Source: an uncultured bacterium
GTDB lineage: Bacteria; Patescibacteriota; Minisyncoccia; Phycocordibacterales; UBA9973
DNA: 34,119 bases
NCBI GenBank assembly: GCA_903907175.1
Contig: CAIVNB010000069.1
Coordinates: forward strand, 1-34,119
Direction: 5' to 3'
A program made the position numbers and the translations under genes. Each line of letters begins with the position of its first letter. Position 1 is the stretch's first letter. The notes under the pieces are model-generated. The model was not told the DNA's origin, ran no database searches, and saw only the letters and a program-made list of their open reading frames with translations. Below, in pieces: positions 1 to 8,762 of this stretch.

Positions 1-2229
1 AAAATCTATGTGTTTTATTTCTTTAGTTCTCTTTTCGTATTCTTCTTTTGATATTTCTTCATAAGGGGCAAGTTGATATACATGTTCTGAACGAGGAAGG
101 AATGATAGCCCTCCAACAATGTCCCAATTTTCATAAACAAAGTTTGCAACTTTTATCCATTCATCAGAGCCAACATAAATTGTAACTGATGGATTGTGCT
201 CAATGTAATTTATTTTTAATTTTTTCCACTCTTCAAGTAAATCAATTGCTGAAACTTCGTTACGTGTGATTGCACCTTCTGGTGCTTTAATTGGAAATTC
301 TAACACTGCGACACTTGAGTTTGCAGTAGAATATCCAACTTCTGCTTTTGAAGGAACTCCCTGATCTTTAATCAAAGCAAAAAGTGGGTCATTTGTAGCA
401 ATACGAACTCGTCGAATAAAATATTTGGCATACCATGGATGCATACCACTCCCAACATATAAAAGTTGTCCTGAATTTCCGTGAGGCTTAACTGTAGTAA
501 TACAAGTAGAATGATTTATACCAAACTTTTTTGCATATTCTTTGTTTGTCTTTATTGCTTCAAGGCGAAGCTCACTTAAAACTTCGGCATTACGAATTGT
601 CTTATTGTCATAATATCCTGTAATTGAAACACCAAGCAAGGCTTCTTCTTCACAATTTTCTTTCCATTCTTTTGATAAGTATCCAAAATGTGTAAGAGTT
701 GCCTGATATGTTCCTAAAATAGTTGAAAGTCTTACTTTTCTTTTCAAATCTTCTACACTATCGTTTGGTCTGACAACAATAGAAGTAAGATTACAGAATT
801 GCTTTGAACGCAAAGTAATCTCTCCACAAGGATTACTTCCTGGAAGACCCACAATAACATTTTGGTCATCAATAATACCAGCCTTTTTCCAATTATCAAT
901 TCTACGCTTTGGTAATTGGGTCATAAGACCACCACGATTGAATATTCCGCGTTCTCCAGTGCCTGATTTTATAAGCTCTATCCATTCATTTAAAAATTCT
1001 GAAGCTGAAGGTTTTTGGGAGTAAACTGCAGAATTATTAGCCATAGAACGCTGACCATTATCAATCCAGAATTGACCTTGTTTGCTCTTTCTCATTGACT
1101 CGTCATCAATATCGGAAAGTGAGATAAGAGCACTTCGGCGTACTCCACCTGCAACTACAATCAAACCAATCTGACAAATAATATCATGGAGATCTATATT
1201 GGTTAGTCTTTTCGCCTGACGCGCTAATATTTTAGTTTTAGTAAAATTAATTAAATCTATGAGTGGCTGAGGGCCTGAAGCTCTTCCCCCTGCAGTTTTC
1301 AATCGTGCCCCTGCTGGACGAACTTTGGAATAATCAAAATTAATATCATAACCATCTGCCCAAGTCTTACATGCAAGAACATATGCATCCGCCCATCCTT
1401 CTTTACTGTCTTCCACAACGTGTGTTGCTAATTTTTTTCCTGTCTGTCTTCTTATCTGAGGAAATTTTTGTACAGTTTCTGATTCAACAGAAAAGCCTAA
1501 ACCTGCTCCACACATTAAGATGTACATTATTTCTCCAAGATCCTGCCATGCAGATGGTGCAACAAAAGAACAATTGTATGCCCAGACATTTGATTTTTTA
1601 CAAGCCTCACCCGAGGACCATAAAAGTCTCATTGAAGGACAAACATCTTGTTTTAAAATTCCCTCGCGGACATCCTTAAAATCTTTATCGGAAAATTTCT
1701 TACCGAGATTTTCTTTCATGTAAGCCATGAAACGATCTGTTGTTTCTATCCAAGTCTCACGTCTTCCAAGATTATCTTGCCATTTTGAATATGTTCTATA
1801 AAAAATAAATTCCTCGTATGACCCAACAAAGTATGAACTTGATTCATCAAAAACTTTTTTGTTTTCAGATGGAACAATACCAACTTCTTTTCTTAATTCT
1901 GCTCTTTTTGACCTATATAAAATATAAGATTTAGCTGTTGTATGATATCCGAGATCCATAAGATGTGCTTCTACTAAATCTTGGATCAATTCAACGGTTG
2001 GAATAAATTTTTCTTCTCCTTTTTCTTCATTTATGTGTGTTAATTTGTGAAAAACTTTATTTGCAACACCTTCTGCTTCTTTTTCTCCACCTTCGTGGGT
2101 TATAATAAAAGCTTTATTAACCGCATCAATAATTTTTTCAATACTAAAAGGAATAATTTCCCCTTCACGATTTCTAATGCTTTTAATTTTACCTAACTCT
2201 TTCTTGCTCAAAGTGTTGCTTTTATCCAT
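1..2229 (-). CDS. nrdJ: Adenosylcobalamin-dependent (class II, monomeric NrdJ/RTPR-like) ribonucleoside-triphosphate reductase with N-terminal ATP-cone; C-terminus runs off the left edge
   Basis: Not in the ORF track because it is open at the edge. Reverse-strand translation from ATG at 2229 is open to position 1: MDKSNTLSKKELGKIKSIRNREGEIIPFSIEKIIDAVNKAF (ATP-cone-like) ... VCPSMRLLWSSGEAC ... MCGAGLGFSVE ... GLPGSNPCGEITLRSKQFCNLTSIVV ... ITTVKPHGNSGQLLYVGSGMHPWYAKYFIRRVR. Confidence 0.88.
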   Translation of the reverse strand, partial: MDKSNTLSKKELGKIKSIRNREGEIIPFSIEKIIDAVNKAFIITHEGGEKEAEGVANKVFHKLTHINEEKGEEKFIPTVELIQDLVEAHLMDLGYHTTAKSYILYRSKRAELRKEVGIVPSENKKVFDESSSYFVGSYEEFIFYRTYSKWQDNLGRRETWIETTDRFMAYMKENLGKKFSDKDFKDVREGILKQDVCPSMRLLWSSGEACKKSNVWAYNCSFVAPSAWQDLGEIMYILMCGAGLGFSVESETVQKFPQIRRQTGKKLATHVVEDSKEGWADAYVLACKTWADGYDINFDYSKVRPAGARLKTAGGRASGPQPLIDLINFTKTKILARQAKRLTNIDLHDIICQIGLIVVAGGVRRSALISLSDIDDESMRKSKQGQFWIDNGQRSMANNSAVYSQKPSASEFLNEWIELIKSGTGERGIFNRGGLMTQLPKRRIDNWKKAGIIDDQNVIVGLPGSNPCGEITLRSKQFCNLTSIVVRPNDSVEDLKRKVRLSTILGTYQATLTHFGYLSKEWKENCEEEALLGVSITGYYDNKTIRNAEVLSELRLEAIKTNKEYAKKFGINHSTCITTVKPHGNSGQLLYVGSGMHPWYAKYFIRRVRIATNDPLFALIKDQGVPSKAEVGYSTANSSVAVLEFPIKAPEGAITRNEVSAIDLLEEWKKLKINYIEHNPSVTIYVGSDEWIKVANFVYENWDIVGGLSFLPRSEHVYQLAPYEEISKEEYEKRTKEIKHIDF

Positions 2230-2339
2230 AACAATTATTTTACTCTTTTCTAGCACTTAAACAAGAAAATCTACTAAATGAAACAACTTGAAAGTCTTGT
2301 AAAATGGCTTACTTAAAAATGCCTAATTCTAAACGATTT

Positions 2340-2807
2340 TTAACGCAAAAATTCTACCCTATTCCCTACTTCTAAATTATTCTTTTCAGAAAAACCATCA
2401 AAAACTTCAAGAACATACCTATTATCCACACCTGGTCCAAAAGAGTTTGGATACGAAGATGGTTGCGCACCTTTTTTTATATAAATTACTTTCAAATCAT
2501 CATTAATCCAAATCATATCAATAGGAAAATTCATATCTTTCATCCAAAAATAATTTCTTTGAGGTTTTGAAAATATAAAAAGCATTCCTTCATTTTCTTT
2601 TATATTTTCTCTACCAGAAAGTCCTTTTTCTTGATCCTTTTTGGTTAAGGCAAGATCAACTTTTACTATTTGTCCCGCAATTTTTACATATTTTATATCA
2701 TCTCCGGTTGTTTTTCTTAAAAAAATGTTCTGGCTGGTTAAAAAAAGTCCAATTATCACTAAAAAAAATGCACTTACAATAAAAATAGAGTATTTTTTAA
2801 ATTTCAT
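2340..2807 (-). CDS. DUF192 family protein with N-terminal membrane anchor/signal
   Basis: VDLALTKKDQEKGLSGRENIKENEGMLFIFSKPQRNYFWMKDMNFPIDMIWINDDLKVIYI matches the DUF192 pattern. Start moved from 2873 to ATG at 2807 (MKFKKYSIFIVSAFFLVII), just past the upstream gene's stop. Confidence 0.85.
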   Translation of the reverse strand: MKFKKYSIFIVSAFFLVIIGLFLTSQNIFLRKTTGDDIKYVKIAGQIVKVDLALTKKDQEKGLSGRENIKENEGMLFIFSKPQRNYFWMKDMNFPIDMIWINDDLKVIYIKKGAQPSSYPNSFGPGVDNRYVLEVFDGFSEKNNLEVGNRVEFLR

Positions 2808-2817
2808 AGAAAAAATT

Positions 2818-4212
2818 TTATTTATGTTCTCCATTCCAACCAAAAAGTTTTCCGATTGATTCTGCTGTTTCACGTTTTCGAATTATTTGAGTCATCCCAT
2901 CTGAAGCAATTATTTTTGCGGGTTCAGAAAGTAAGCAATGATGCGATGAGAGACTATCTTGATAGGCACCAGTATCCAAAAAAGCAACATACTGATCTTC
3001 ACCCTCAGGAATTTTTGGCATAAGAATATAATTTCCTCCAGCAGTATATTTATCATCAGAATCACAAGTACTTCCTGCAAACCAAACTGTCTTAAAAGGT
3101 CCATGCATATTATTGAGTGGTATCGTATGCCATCTCTGGTGAATCGTCCAAGTATCTTTCAAGTCATTAATAAAACTTCCATCAATAACGTACCATGCTT
3201 TCGCATTTGCTTTTGGAATATATTTTTTAGAAATTACTTTATAAATTGTTATTTGTGATGGTGCAACGATATACTGTCCCCATTCTACTGCCAAATTTGG
3301 ATGTCTAATCCCTGCTTTGTCTGATAAATTTTTTAAAATTTTTATCATCTTACTTGAAACACCTTTCGCAGTGTAAAACTTTTTCTTTTCATAAGGAACA
3401 CCAAACCCACCACCAATATCTAATGTATCTAAACTAGGATGTATTTTTTGTAATTGTACGTAAATAGAGAATGCATGTTTAATGCCATCTAAAATGCTTT
3501 TCTGAGTCTTTATCTGTGAACCCAAATGATAATGCATTATTTTTAGATTCTTCATCTTACCTAAAGACAAGACATCTTTCTCAGATAAGCCAAAACGATC
3601 AAATTTTTTGTCCCAATGTGTATCAGCTTTAATATCGAGATCTACCCGAATCCCTGTATCACCTTTGTATTTTGATAATCTATCAATTTCTTCCCATCCT
3701 TCAATAATAGGTATAATGTTCATACCTTTTCCACGCAATTCTTCAATTAAATCAAGATATTGGTCTGTTTTTGGACCATTGCAAAGAACTCTAATTTTTG
3801 AATTGAACTTCTCCCCTTCCCATAATTTTTTTACAATCCAAAGCTCATTTGCAGAGGTAACTTCCAAATTTCCTCCCTCTGAAAGAATTGGTAATATAAA
3901 TTCCTTATTTTGATTTACTTTCATTGGATAATGATAATAGAATTTACCCTTATATCCATAAATCTTCATGTATGCTTGAAAATAACCAATCAAATCTTTA
4001 AGTCTGTCTTCTATGATAAAGGGGAAAACTATTTGAAGGGGTGTCCCATATTTAATAGCAAGCCTGCTTAAGTCATAGACATGATATCCTTCTGTTGCAG
4101 TAAGATTGCCATCTTTGCTCACACCTAAAAATTGCGTATTGAATTCGTCAATACCCAATTTCCAAAATTTTCGCCAATTCTTCCCCTGTTTTTTTACTTT
4201 TTTCTTTCCCAT
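2818..4212 (-). CDS. PLP-dependent (alanine-racemase fold III) decarboxylase, biosynthetic arginine decarboxylase (SpeA)-like, short form
   Basis: FYYHYPMKVNQNKEFILPIL (PLP-lysine region), IMHYHLGSQIKTQ, LDIGGGFGVPYE, GSTCDSDDKYT motifs typical of SpeA-type decarboxylases; 464 aa versus about 630-660 aa for classical SpeA. Confidence 0.75.
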   Translation of the reverse strand: MGKKKVKKQGKNWRKFWKLGIDEFNTQFLGVSKDGNLTATEGYHVYDLSRLAIKYGTPLQIVFPFIIEDRLKDLIGYFQAYMKIYGYKGKFYYHYPMKVNQNKEFILPILSEGGNLEVTSANELWIVKKLWEGEKFNSKIRVLCNGPKTDQYLDLIEELRGKGMNIIPIIEGWEEIDRLSKYKGDTGIRVDLDIKADTHWDKKFDRFGLSEKDVLSLGKMKNLKIMHYHLGSQIKTQKSILDGIKHAFSIYVQLQKIHPSLDTLDIGGGFGVPYEKKKFYTAKGVSSKMIKILKNLSDKAGIRHPNLAVEWGQYIVAPSQITIYKVISKKYIPKANAKAWYVIDGSFINDLKDTWTIHQRWHTIPLNNMHGPFKTVWFAGSTCDSDDKYTAGGNYILMPKIPEGEDQYVAFLDTGAYQDSLSSHHCLLSEPAKIIASDGMTQIIRKRETAESIGKLFGWNGEHK

Positions 4213-4252
4213 CTAAGTAAAATTATTATAGCAACCTGTCAAAATTTGTAAA
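4213..4252 (-). promoter_or_regulatory. Candidate promoter of the decarboxylase gene: TTTACA - 16 nt - TGC-TATAAT, 12 nt before ATG
   Basis: Reverse strand reads CTTTACAAATTTTGACAGGTTGCTATAATAATTTTACTTAGATG. Confidence 0.5.
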
Positions 4253-4257
4253 GATAA

Positions 4258-5571
4258 TTACCCACCTTTTAAATAGTTCCCCAAAAAATCTTCTTTGAAT
4301 TCAAAAAAGTTGTCGTCTAAAATTGATTGTCGAATTTTTTTTACCAAGCTAACAATAAAATGCAAATTATGAATTGAAGCAAGTGTGCCTGCCAACATTT
4401 CTTTGCCATGAAATAAATGTGCAATATAGCTCCTTGTGTAATTTTTACAAGAATAACATTCACAATCTTTCTCAATTGGTGAAAAATCATCTCTAAATTT
4501 TTTATTTGTAATAATTATTTTACCAAGCTTTGTATAAATAGTTCCATTCCTTCCAAGTCGTGTTGGTAGTACGCAATCAAAAAGATCTACTCCATTTTCT
4601 ATTCCCATAAATAAATCCTCTGGCTCACCTATCCCAAGTAAGTGACGCGGTTTTTCTTCTGGCAATATTTCATTGACCCATTTTACTGCAGAAGACATAT
4701 CTTCTTTTGCAAAAGATCCACCAATACCAAAACCATCAAAATGTTTTCCATCAACATTTATTTCAGAAATTATTTTTGCAGATTCTTTCCGCAAAGATTC
4801 TTCTCTGCCTCCTTGCACAATTCCAAAAAGTGCTTGAGTAAAAAACAAAGCAGAATTTTCTTGAGGTGAGCTTCTTTCGATTTCGAATGTCCGAGGGTCC
4901 CGCCCCGTACTCGGGGAAGGGTGCAGGACTGAGAAATTGGAAGAAGCGAGGCGAATGTGTTCCCTTAAACTTCTCTCTGCCCAACGGTGAGTTCGTTCGA
5001 GAGCCTCACTTTGATATTTTAAATCCTCTGTTGGACTAGTACACTCATCAAAAGCAAAAATAATATCCGCACCAAGGTTACGTTGAATCTGAATTGATTT
5101 TTCAGGAGTAATATAGTGGATGGAACCATCTAAGTGTGATTTAAAAGAAACTCCATCATGTCCAATTTTCGCAAGTCGTGGAGCATCAGAGTCATCAAAA
5201 CGTTCAGGTATTAAAAGAGATGGGTCGGTAATTTTTGTAATCTTTGAAATATCTTTTCCATAAGCAGCGCCTAACGAAAAAACCTGGAAACCCCCAGAGT
5301 CGGTCATCGTCGGACCCTTCCAATTCATAAATTTCCCTATTCCTCCAGCATCTCGCACAATTTCATCTCCTGGTTGTAAATATAAGTGATAAGTATTCCC
5401 AAGTACTACTTCTGTGCCTGCGTCTCGCACCTGTTCAGGATTTAAAGATTTAATCGTCGCTTTAGTCCCCACCGCGACAAATGCTGGTGTATAAATTACC
5501 CCATGTACGGTCTCCAGTGTTCCAGCCCGCCCCAAGTTGCCTTTTAACTTTTTTTCGATTTTAAAATTCAT
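4258..5571 (-). CDS. tgt: Queuine tRNA-ribosyltransferase (tRNA-guanine transglycosylase)
   Basis: TPAFVAVGTKATIKSLNPEQVRDAGTEVVLGNTYHLYLQPG, MTDSGGFQVFSLG, FAFDECTSPTED, ALFGIVQGG, GFGIGGSFAKE, HLLGIGEPEDLFMGIENGVDLFDCVLPTRLGRNG, CECYSCKNYTRSYIAHLF. Carries about 30 extra residues before ALFGIVQGG. Confidence 0.95.
   Translation of the reverse strand: MNFKIEKKLKGNLGRAGTLETVHGVIYTPAFVAVGTKATIKSLNPEQVRDAGTEVVLGNTYHLYLQPGDEIVRDAGGIGKFMNWKGPTMTDSGGFQVFSLGAAYGKDISKITKITDPSLLIPERFDDSDAPRLAKIGHDGVSFKSHLDGSIHYITPEKSIQIQRNLGADIIFAFDECTSPTEDLKYQSEALERTHRWAERSLREHIRLASSNFSVLHPSPSTGRDPRTFEIERSSPQENSALFFTQALFGIVQGGREESLRKESAKIISEINVDGKHFDGFGIGGSFAKEDMSSAVKWVNEILPEEKPRHLLGIGEPEDLFMGIENGVDLFDCVLPTRLGRNGTIYTKLGKIIITNKKFRDDFSPIEKDCECYSCKNYTRSYIAHLFHGKEMLAGTLASIHNLHFIVSLVKKIRQSILDDNFFEFKEDFLGNYLKGG
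4870..4947. repeat. GC-rich palindromic element inserted in frame in tgt (encodes ASSNFSVLHPSPSTGRDPRTFEIERSS)
   Basis: Outer arms GCTTCTTTCGATTTC (4870-4884) / GAAATTGGAAGAAGC (4933-4947), 13 of 15 paired; GTCC (4889-4892)/GGAC (4926-4929); CCCCG (4903-4907)/CGGGG (4912-4916) with TACT loop. Confidence 0.7.
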
Positions 5572-5575
5572 TACA

Positions 5576-6367
5576 TTATTTCTCTACTTCTACAGATTTT
5601 AATTGAAAAATATTTACGGGGCTCGAAAGAAGTGCCTTTTGATATGAATCGCGCGGATCAGAAAGAATTGTTTGTACTATTGCAACGGTATGTGGTGTTA
5701 TCCCTGGCAAAAAAACTTCTGCCCCTTTTTCTATTAAAAAATCTCTAGGCAGTAACATCTCAAAATTTCCTCCACCTCTACCAATGACTTGCATATAAGC
5801 ATCCCTACCAGATACAACAACTTCCGTTTTTTCTGCTGGATTTGAAAATAAAATAACTTTAGAGGAATTTGAATAAACCTCTCCGATTTTCCCAATCGGC
5901 ACGTTCCCTTGCGCAAAAACTTTTTGTCCAATGATAATTCCGTTTTTTGTTCCAATATCTATGATAAAAGTATCGTACGGAGAACTATTTGGTTTAGACA
6001 AAATATTTCCAAGAATTAGATTGTTATTTCCCCCACTTCTTCCCAACGCATCCTTGAGTTTAGTATTTTCATCTAGAATAGAATTGTAATTCGACATCCT
6101 CGCTTCATCAAGACTCTGATTTAACTTTAGAGTCTGGTTTTCTAAAGAAAGCATTTTCTTAGAATTAAAATATACCCCCAAATTTTTAAAATTATTTCCA
6201 ATATTGTTACCTAAAAATACAAAAGGACGAAAAACAAAATGAGAAGTAGCAGATAGTCCACTCATTACACCTGATCTAAAATAAATTAAAAAAAGAAAAA
6301 AAACAGCAATTAATGCCACTCTCTTAATCTTTTGTCTTTTTATTTTTTTATCTAGGAGGTAACTCAT
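5576..6367 (-). CDS. mreC: Rod shape-determining protein MreC
   Basis: N-terminal TM, coiled coil, then MreC core (LGNILSKPNSSPYDTFIIDIGTKNGIIIGQKVFAQGNVPIGKIGEVYSNSSKVILFSNP); directly downstream of mreB. Start taken at MSYLLDKK. Confidence 0.88.
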   Translation of the reverse strand: MSYLLDKKIKRQKIKRVALIAVFFLFLIYFRSGVMSGLSATSHFVFRPFVFLGNNIGNNFKNLGVYFNSKKMLSLENQTLKLNQSLDEARMSNYNSILDENTKLKDALGRSGGNNNLILGNILSKPNSSPYDTFIIDIGTKNGIIIGQKVFAQGNVPIGKIGEVYSNSSKVILFSNPAEKTEVVVSGRDAYMQVIGRGGGNFEMLLPRDFLIEKGAEVFLPGITPHTVAIVQTILSDPRDSYQKALLSSPVNIFQLKSVEVEK

Positions 6368-7394
6368 CTTGATTACCAATCAAAACTTCACGATAATATT
6401 CTAAATCGTCGAGTATAATTCCAGTCCCTCTTGCAACAGCTGAAAGTGGATCATCTACTACATAAACAGGAATTCTAAGCGCATTTTGTAAAAGCCTATC
6501 AATCCCTAAAAGCAAAGCCCCTCCCCCAGAGAGCATTATACCGTTATGCATTATATCTGATAGAATTTCAGGTGGAGTAGTTTCGAGTACATCCTTTACT
6601 CCTTCAACAAAATCTTTTATTGAAAGAGAAATTGCCTCACGAACATCAGAATCAGTTACCACCACCTCACGAGGCAATCCTGTTAATAAATCTCTTCCTC
6701 TTACCTCTATTTCCATATACTCTCCTGGAATAACAGATCCAATAGAAATTTTAATAAATTCGGCAGTTCTTTCTCCAATAAGTATCTTAAATTCATCTCG
6801 CATATAAGTGATAATGTCATTATTTAGTCTATCACCTGCAATTTTTAAATTTTTTGATTTTACTATTCCCCCAAGAGAAATAACTGCAATATCAGTAGTG
6901 CCTCCACCGATATCTATCACCATAGAGCCAGTAGCATCTTTAATGGGAAGTCTAATGCCAATAGCCGCAGCCATCGGCTCCTCTACTAAAAATACTTCCC
7001 GAGCTCCAGCCGAGCGAGCAGCATCATAAACTGCCCTTGTCTCCACATTTGTTGTGCCTGATGGTACTCCAATCAAGACTCTCGGTCTTGCTATTTTTTT
7101 TGACATTTTGTCTGCCTTATTAATTAGATACGAAAGCATTTCTTCGGTTACTTCAAAGTCTGAAATAACGCCATCAACAAGTGGCCTTATCGCCTTTATA
7201 TGTCCTGGAGTTCTCCCAAGCATTTCTTTTGCTTTTGCACCTACCGCCAAGATTTGACTAGTCTTCATATTCACAGCCACAACCGAAGGTTCATTTATGA
7301 CAATTCCATGACCCTTCAAATACACCAAAGTATTAGATGTTCCTAAGTCTATGCCAATATCATTTGAAACTAATTTGTAAAATTTATCAAACAT
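6348..7394 (-). CDS. mreB: Rod shape-determining protein MreB (actin-like)
   Basis: DIGIDLGTSNTLVYLKGHGIVINEPSVVA, IGVPSGTTNVETRAVYDAARSAGAREVFLVEEPMAAAIG, SMVIDIGGGTTDIAVISLGG, IMLSGGGALLLGI. Confidence 0.97.
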   Translation of the reverse strand: MFDKFYKLVSNDIGIDLGTSNTLVYLKGHGIVINEPSVVAVNMKTSQILAVGAKAKEMLGRTPGHIKAIRPLVDGVISDFEVTEEMLSYLINKADKMSKKIARPRVLIGVPSGTTNVETRAVYDAARSAGAREVFLVEEPMAAAIGIRLPIKDATGSMVIDIGGGTTDIAVISLGGIVKSKNLKIAGDRLNNDIITYMRDEFKILIGERTAEFIKISIGSVIPGEYMEIEVRGRDLLTGLPREVVVTDSDVREAISLSIKDFVEGVKDVLETTPPEILSDIMHNGIMLSGGGALLLGIDRLLQNALRIPVYVVDDPLSAVARGTGIILDDLEYYREVLIGNQDELPPR

Positions 7395-7403
7395 AAAAAT
7401 ACT

Positions 7404-8657
7404 TTAGATGCTAGACTTTAGTAATTTTATTAATTCATCGACAGAAACAACCTTCCCTTTTTCTTCAGTTCTCTTTTTTAATTCAATTCCGTTCTCTTTT
7501 ATACTACGAAGAGATATAACTGCACGATATGGAATACCAATTAAATCAGAATCCGCAAATTTTTCTCCCGCAGATAGTCCCACTCTATCGTCAAATAACA
7601 CTTCTATTCCATTTTTTAATAATTTTTCGTAAACATTATTCGATTCAGCTAAAACCCCATCATCATTTCCCAAAGAAAGTAAATGAACCTGAAATGGAGC
7701 AATAGACTCTGGCCAAATAATACCCTTGTCGTCAGCCAACGCTTCTACCACAGTACCCATAAGACGGCTAAGCCCTATCCCGTAGCAACCCATTAAAATC
7801 GTGTGTTTTTCACCTTTTTCATCTACATAAGATAAATCAAATGGCTCTGAATACTTGGTTTTTAAATCAAAAATGTTACCAACTTCAATAGCTTTGTGTT
7901 CTACTAATTTTTCTTTTTTAAGACCTAAACTTTGCAATACTTCTTCATTAAAAACTTCTTTATTAACAGCGATAGAGCTTTCTTCGTCTATATAAATTGT
8001 GTCTTCACCAGCAGAGGTAATCGTCTGAAATTCATGAGAATATTTTGAAAAAGTTCCGCCAGAAGCAAAAGTGAGATAAGTCAAATGCCCGATACCAGCT
8101 CTCTCGAAAATGGTTTTATAAACTATTTTCATTTTATTATAAAAATTCTCAAAATCTTCTTGTGTAGTGTGAAAAGAATACATGTCTTTCATAATAAATT
8201 CTCTTCCTCTTAGCATCCCTGATTTTGCACGAAGTTCCATTCGGAATTTATTTTGAATTTGATATAAGGCAAGAGGTAAATCTTTATAAGAAGATATGTA
8301 ATTTTTTAGAATTGGCACAACTATTTCTTCGTGAGTAGGGCCAAGTGCAACTTCTCTACCAGATGAATCACTAACCTTATATAAATCTGTCATTGATTCC
8401 CAACGACCTGTTTTTTCCCAATTTTCCTTTGGCTGCATTGAAGGCATCAAAATTTCTTGCCCTCCTGCCTTATCCATTTCTTCTCTAATTATATTTTCAA
8501 TCTTTTTAAGAACACGAAGTCCAAATGGTAAATAAGAATAAACTCCGGCCATTTCCTTATGGATAAATCCTCCACGAATAAGAAATAGAGCGTTATTTGA
8601 CACTTCATCTGTCGGAGCTTCTTTCTTTGTTTTAGTAAAAAGTTTCGATTGTTTCAT
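7404..8657 (-). CDS. proS: Prolyl-tRNA synthetase, short form lacking the large insertion (INS) editing domain
   Basis: GVYSYLPFGLRVLKKIENIIREEMDKAGGQEILMPSMQP, LGPTHEEIV, QIQNKFRMELRAKSGMLRGREFIMKDMYSFH, GCYGIGLSRLMGTVVE, C-terminal anticodon-binding domain. Start placed at 8657 (MKQSKLFTKTKKE), 7 nt after a good -10. Confidence 0.93.
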   Translation of the reverse strand: MKQSKLFTKTKKEAPTDEVSNNALFLIRGGFIHKEMAGVYSYLPFGLRVLKKIENIIREEMDKAGGQEILMPSMQPKENWEKTGRWESMTDLYKVSDSSGREVALGPTHEEIVVPILKNYISSYKDLPLALYQIQNKFRMELRAKSGMLRGREFIMKDMYSFHTTQEDFENFYNKMKIVYKTIFERAGIGHLTYLTFASGGTFSKYSHEFQTITSAGEDTIYIDEESSIAVNKEVFNEEVLQSLGLKKEKLVEHKAIEVGNIFDLKTKYSEPFDLSYVDEKGEKHTILMGCYGIGLSRLMGTVVEALADDKGIIWPESIAPFQVHLLSLGNDDGVLAESNNVYEKLLKNGIEVLFDDRVGLSAGEKFADSDLIGIPYRAVISLRSIKENGIELKKRTEEKGKVVSVDELIKLLKSSI

Positions 8658-8693
8658 TCCTTCCATATTACCCGAAAAAAGTCTTTTGGTCAA
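8658..8693 (-). promoter_or_regulatory. proS promoter: TTGACC (8688-8693) - 17 nt - TAATAT (8665-8670) - 7 nt - ATG; predicted leaderless
   Basis: Reverse strand: TTGACCAAAAGACTTTTTTCGGGTAATATGGAAGGAATG. Confidence 0.6.
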
Positions 8694-8726
8694 AGAATTA
8701 CAATATATATTAAAAAATGAATAAAT

Positions 8727-8762
8727 TTGCAAAAAGTATCTATTTCTGCTAGAATTACCGTT
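8727..8762 (+). promoter_or_regulatory. rpsB promoter: TTGCAA (8727-8732) - 17 nt - TGC-TAGAAT (8750-8755) - 7 nt - ATG; predicted leaderless
   Basis: ttgcaaaaagtatctatttctgctagaattaccgttATG. The tracked ORF start at 8727 coincides with this -35 hexamer, so it is probably not the true start. Confidence 0.65.

Noticed and set aside
1371-1723. + strand ORFs at 1371 and 1520
   Set aside because: Antisense to the well-supported ribonucleotide reductase gene that covers 1-2229 on the - strand.
4870-4947. Intein or group II intron remnant in tgt
   Set aside because: Far too short for an intein, no splicing or endonuclease motifs, frame maintained; the palindromic structure fits a small repeat insert better.
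8727-8762. N-terminal extension of S2 (MQKVSISARITV) from the tracked start
   Set aside because: It overlaps a good -35/-10 promoter; the ATG at 8763 matches the leaderless pattern and the expected S2 N-terminus.
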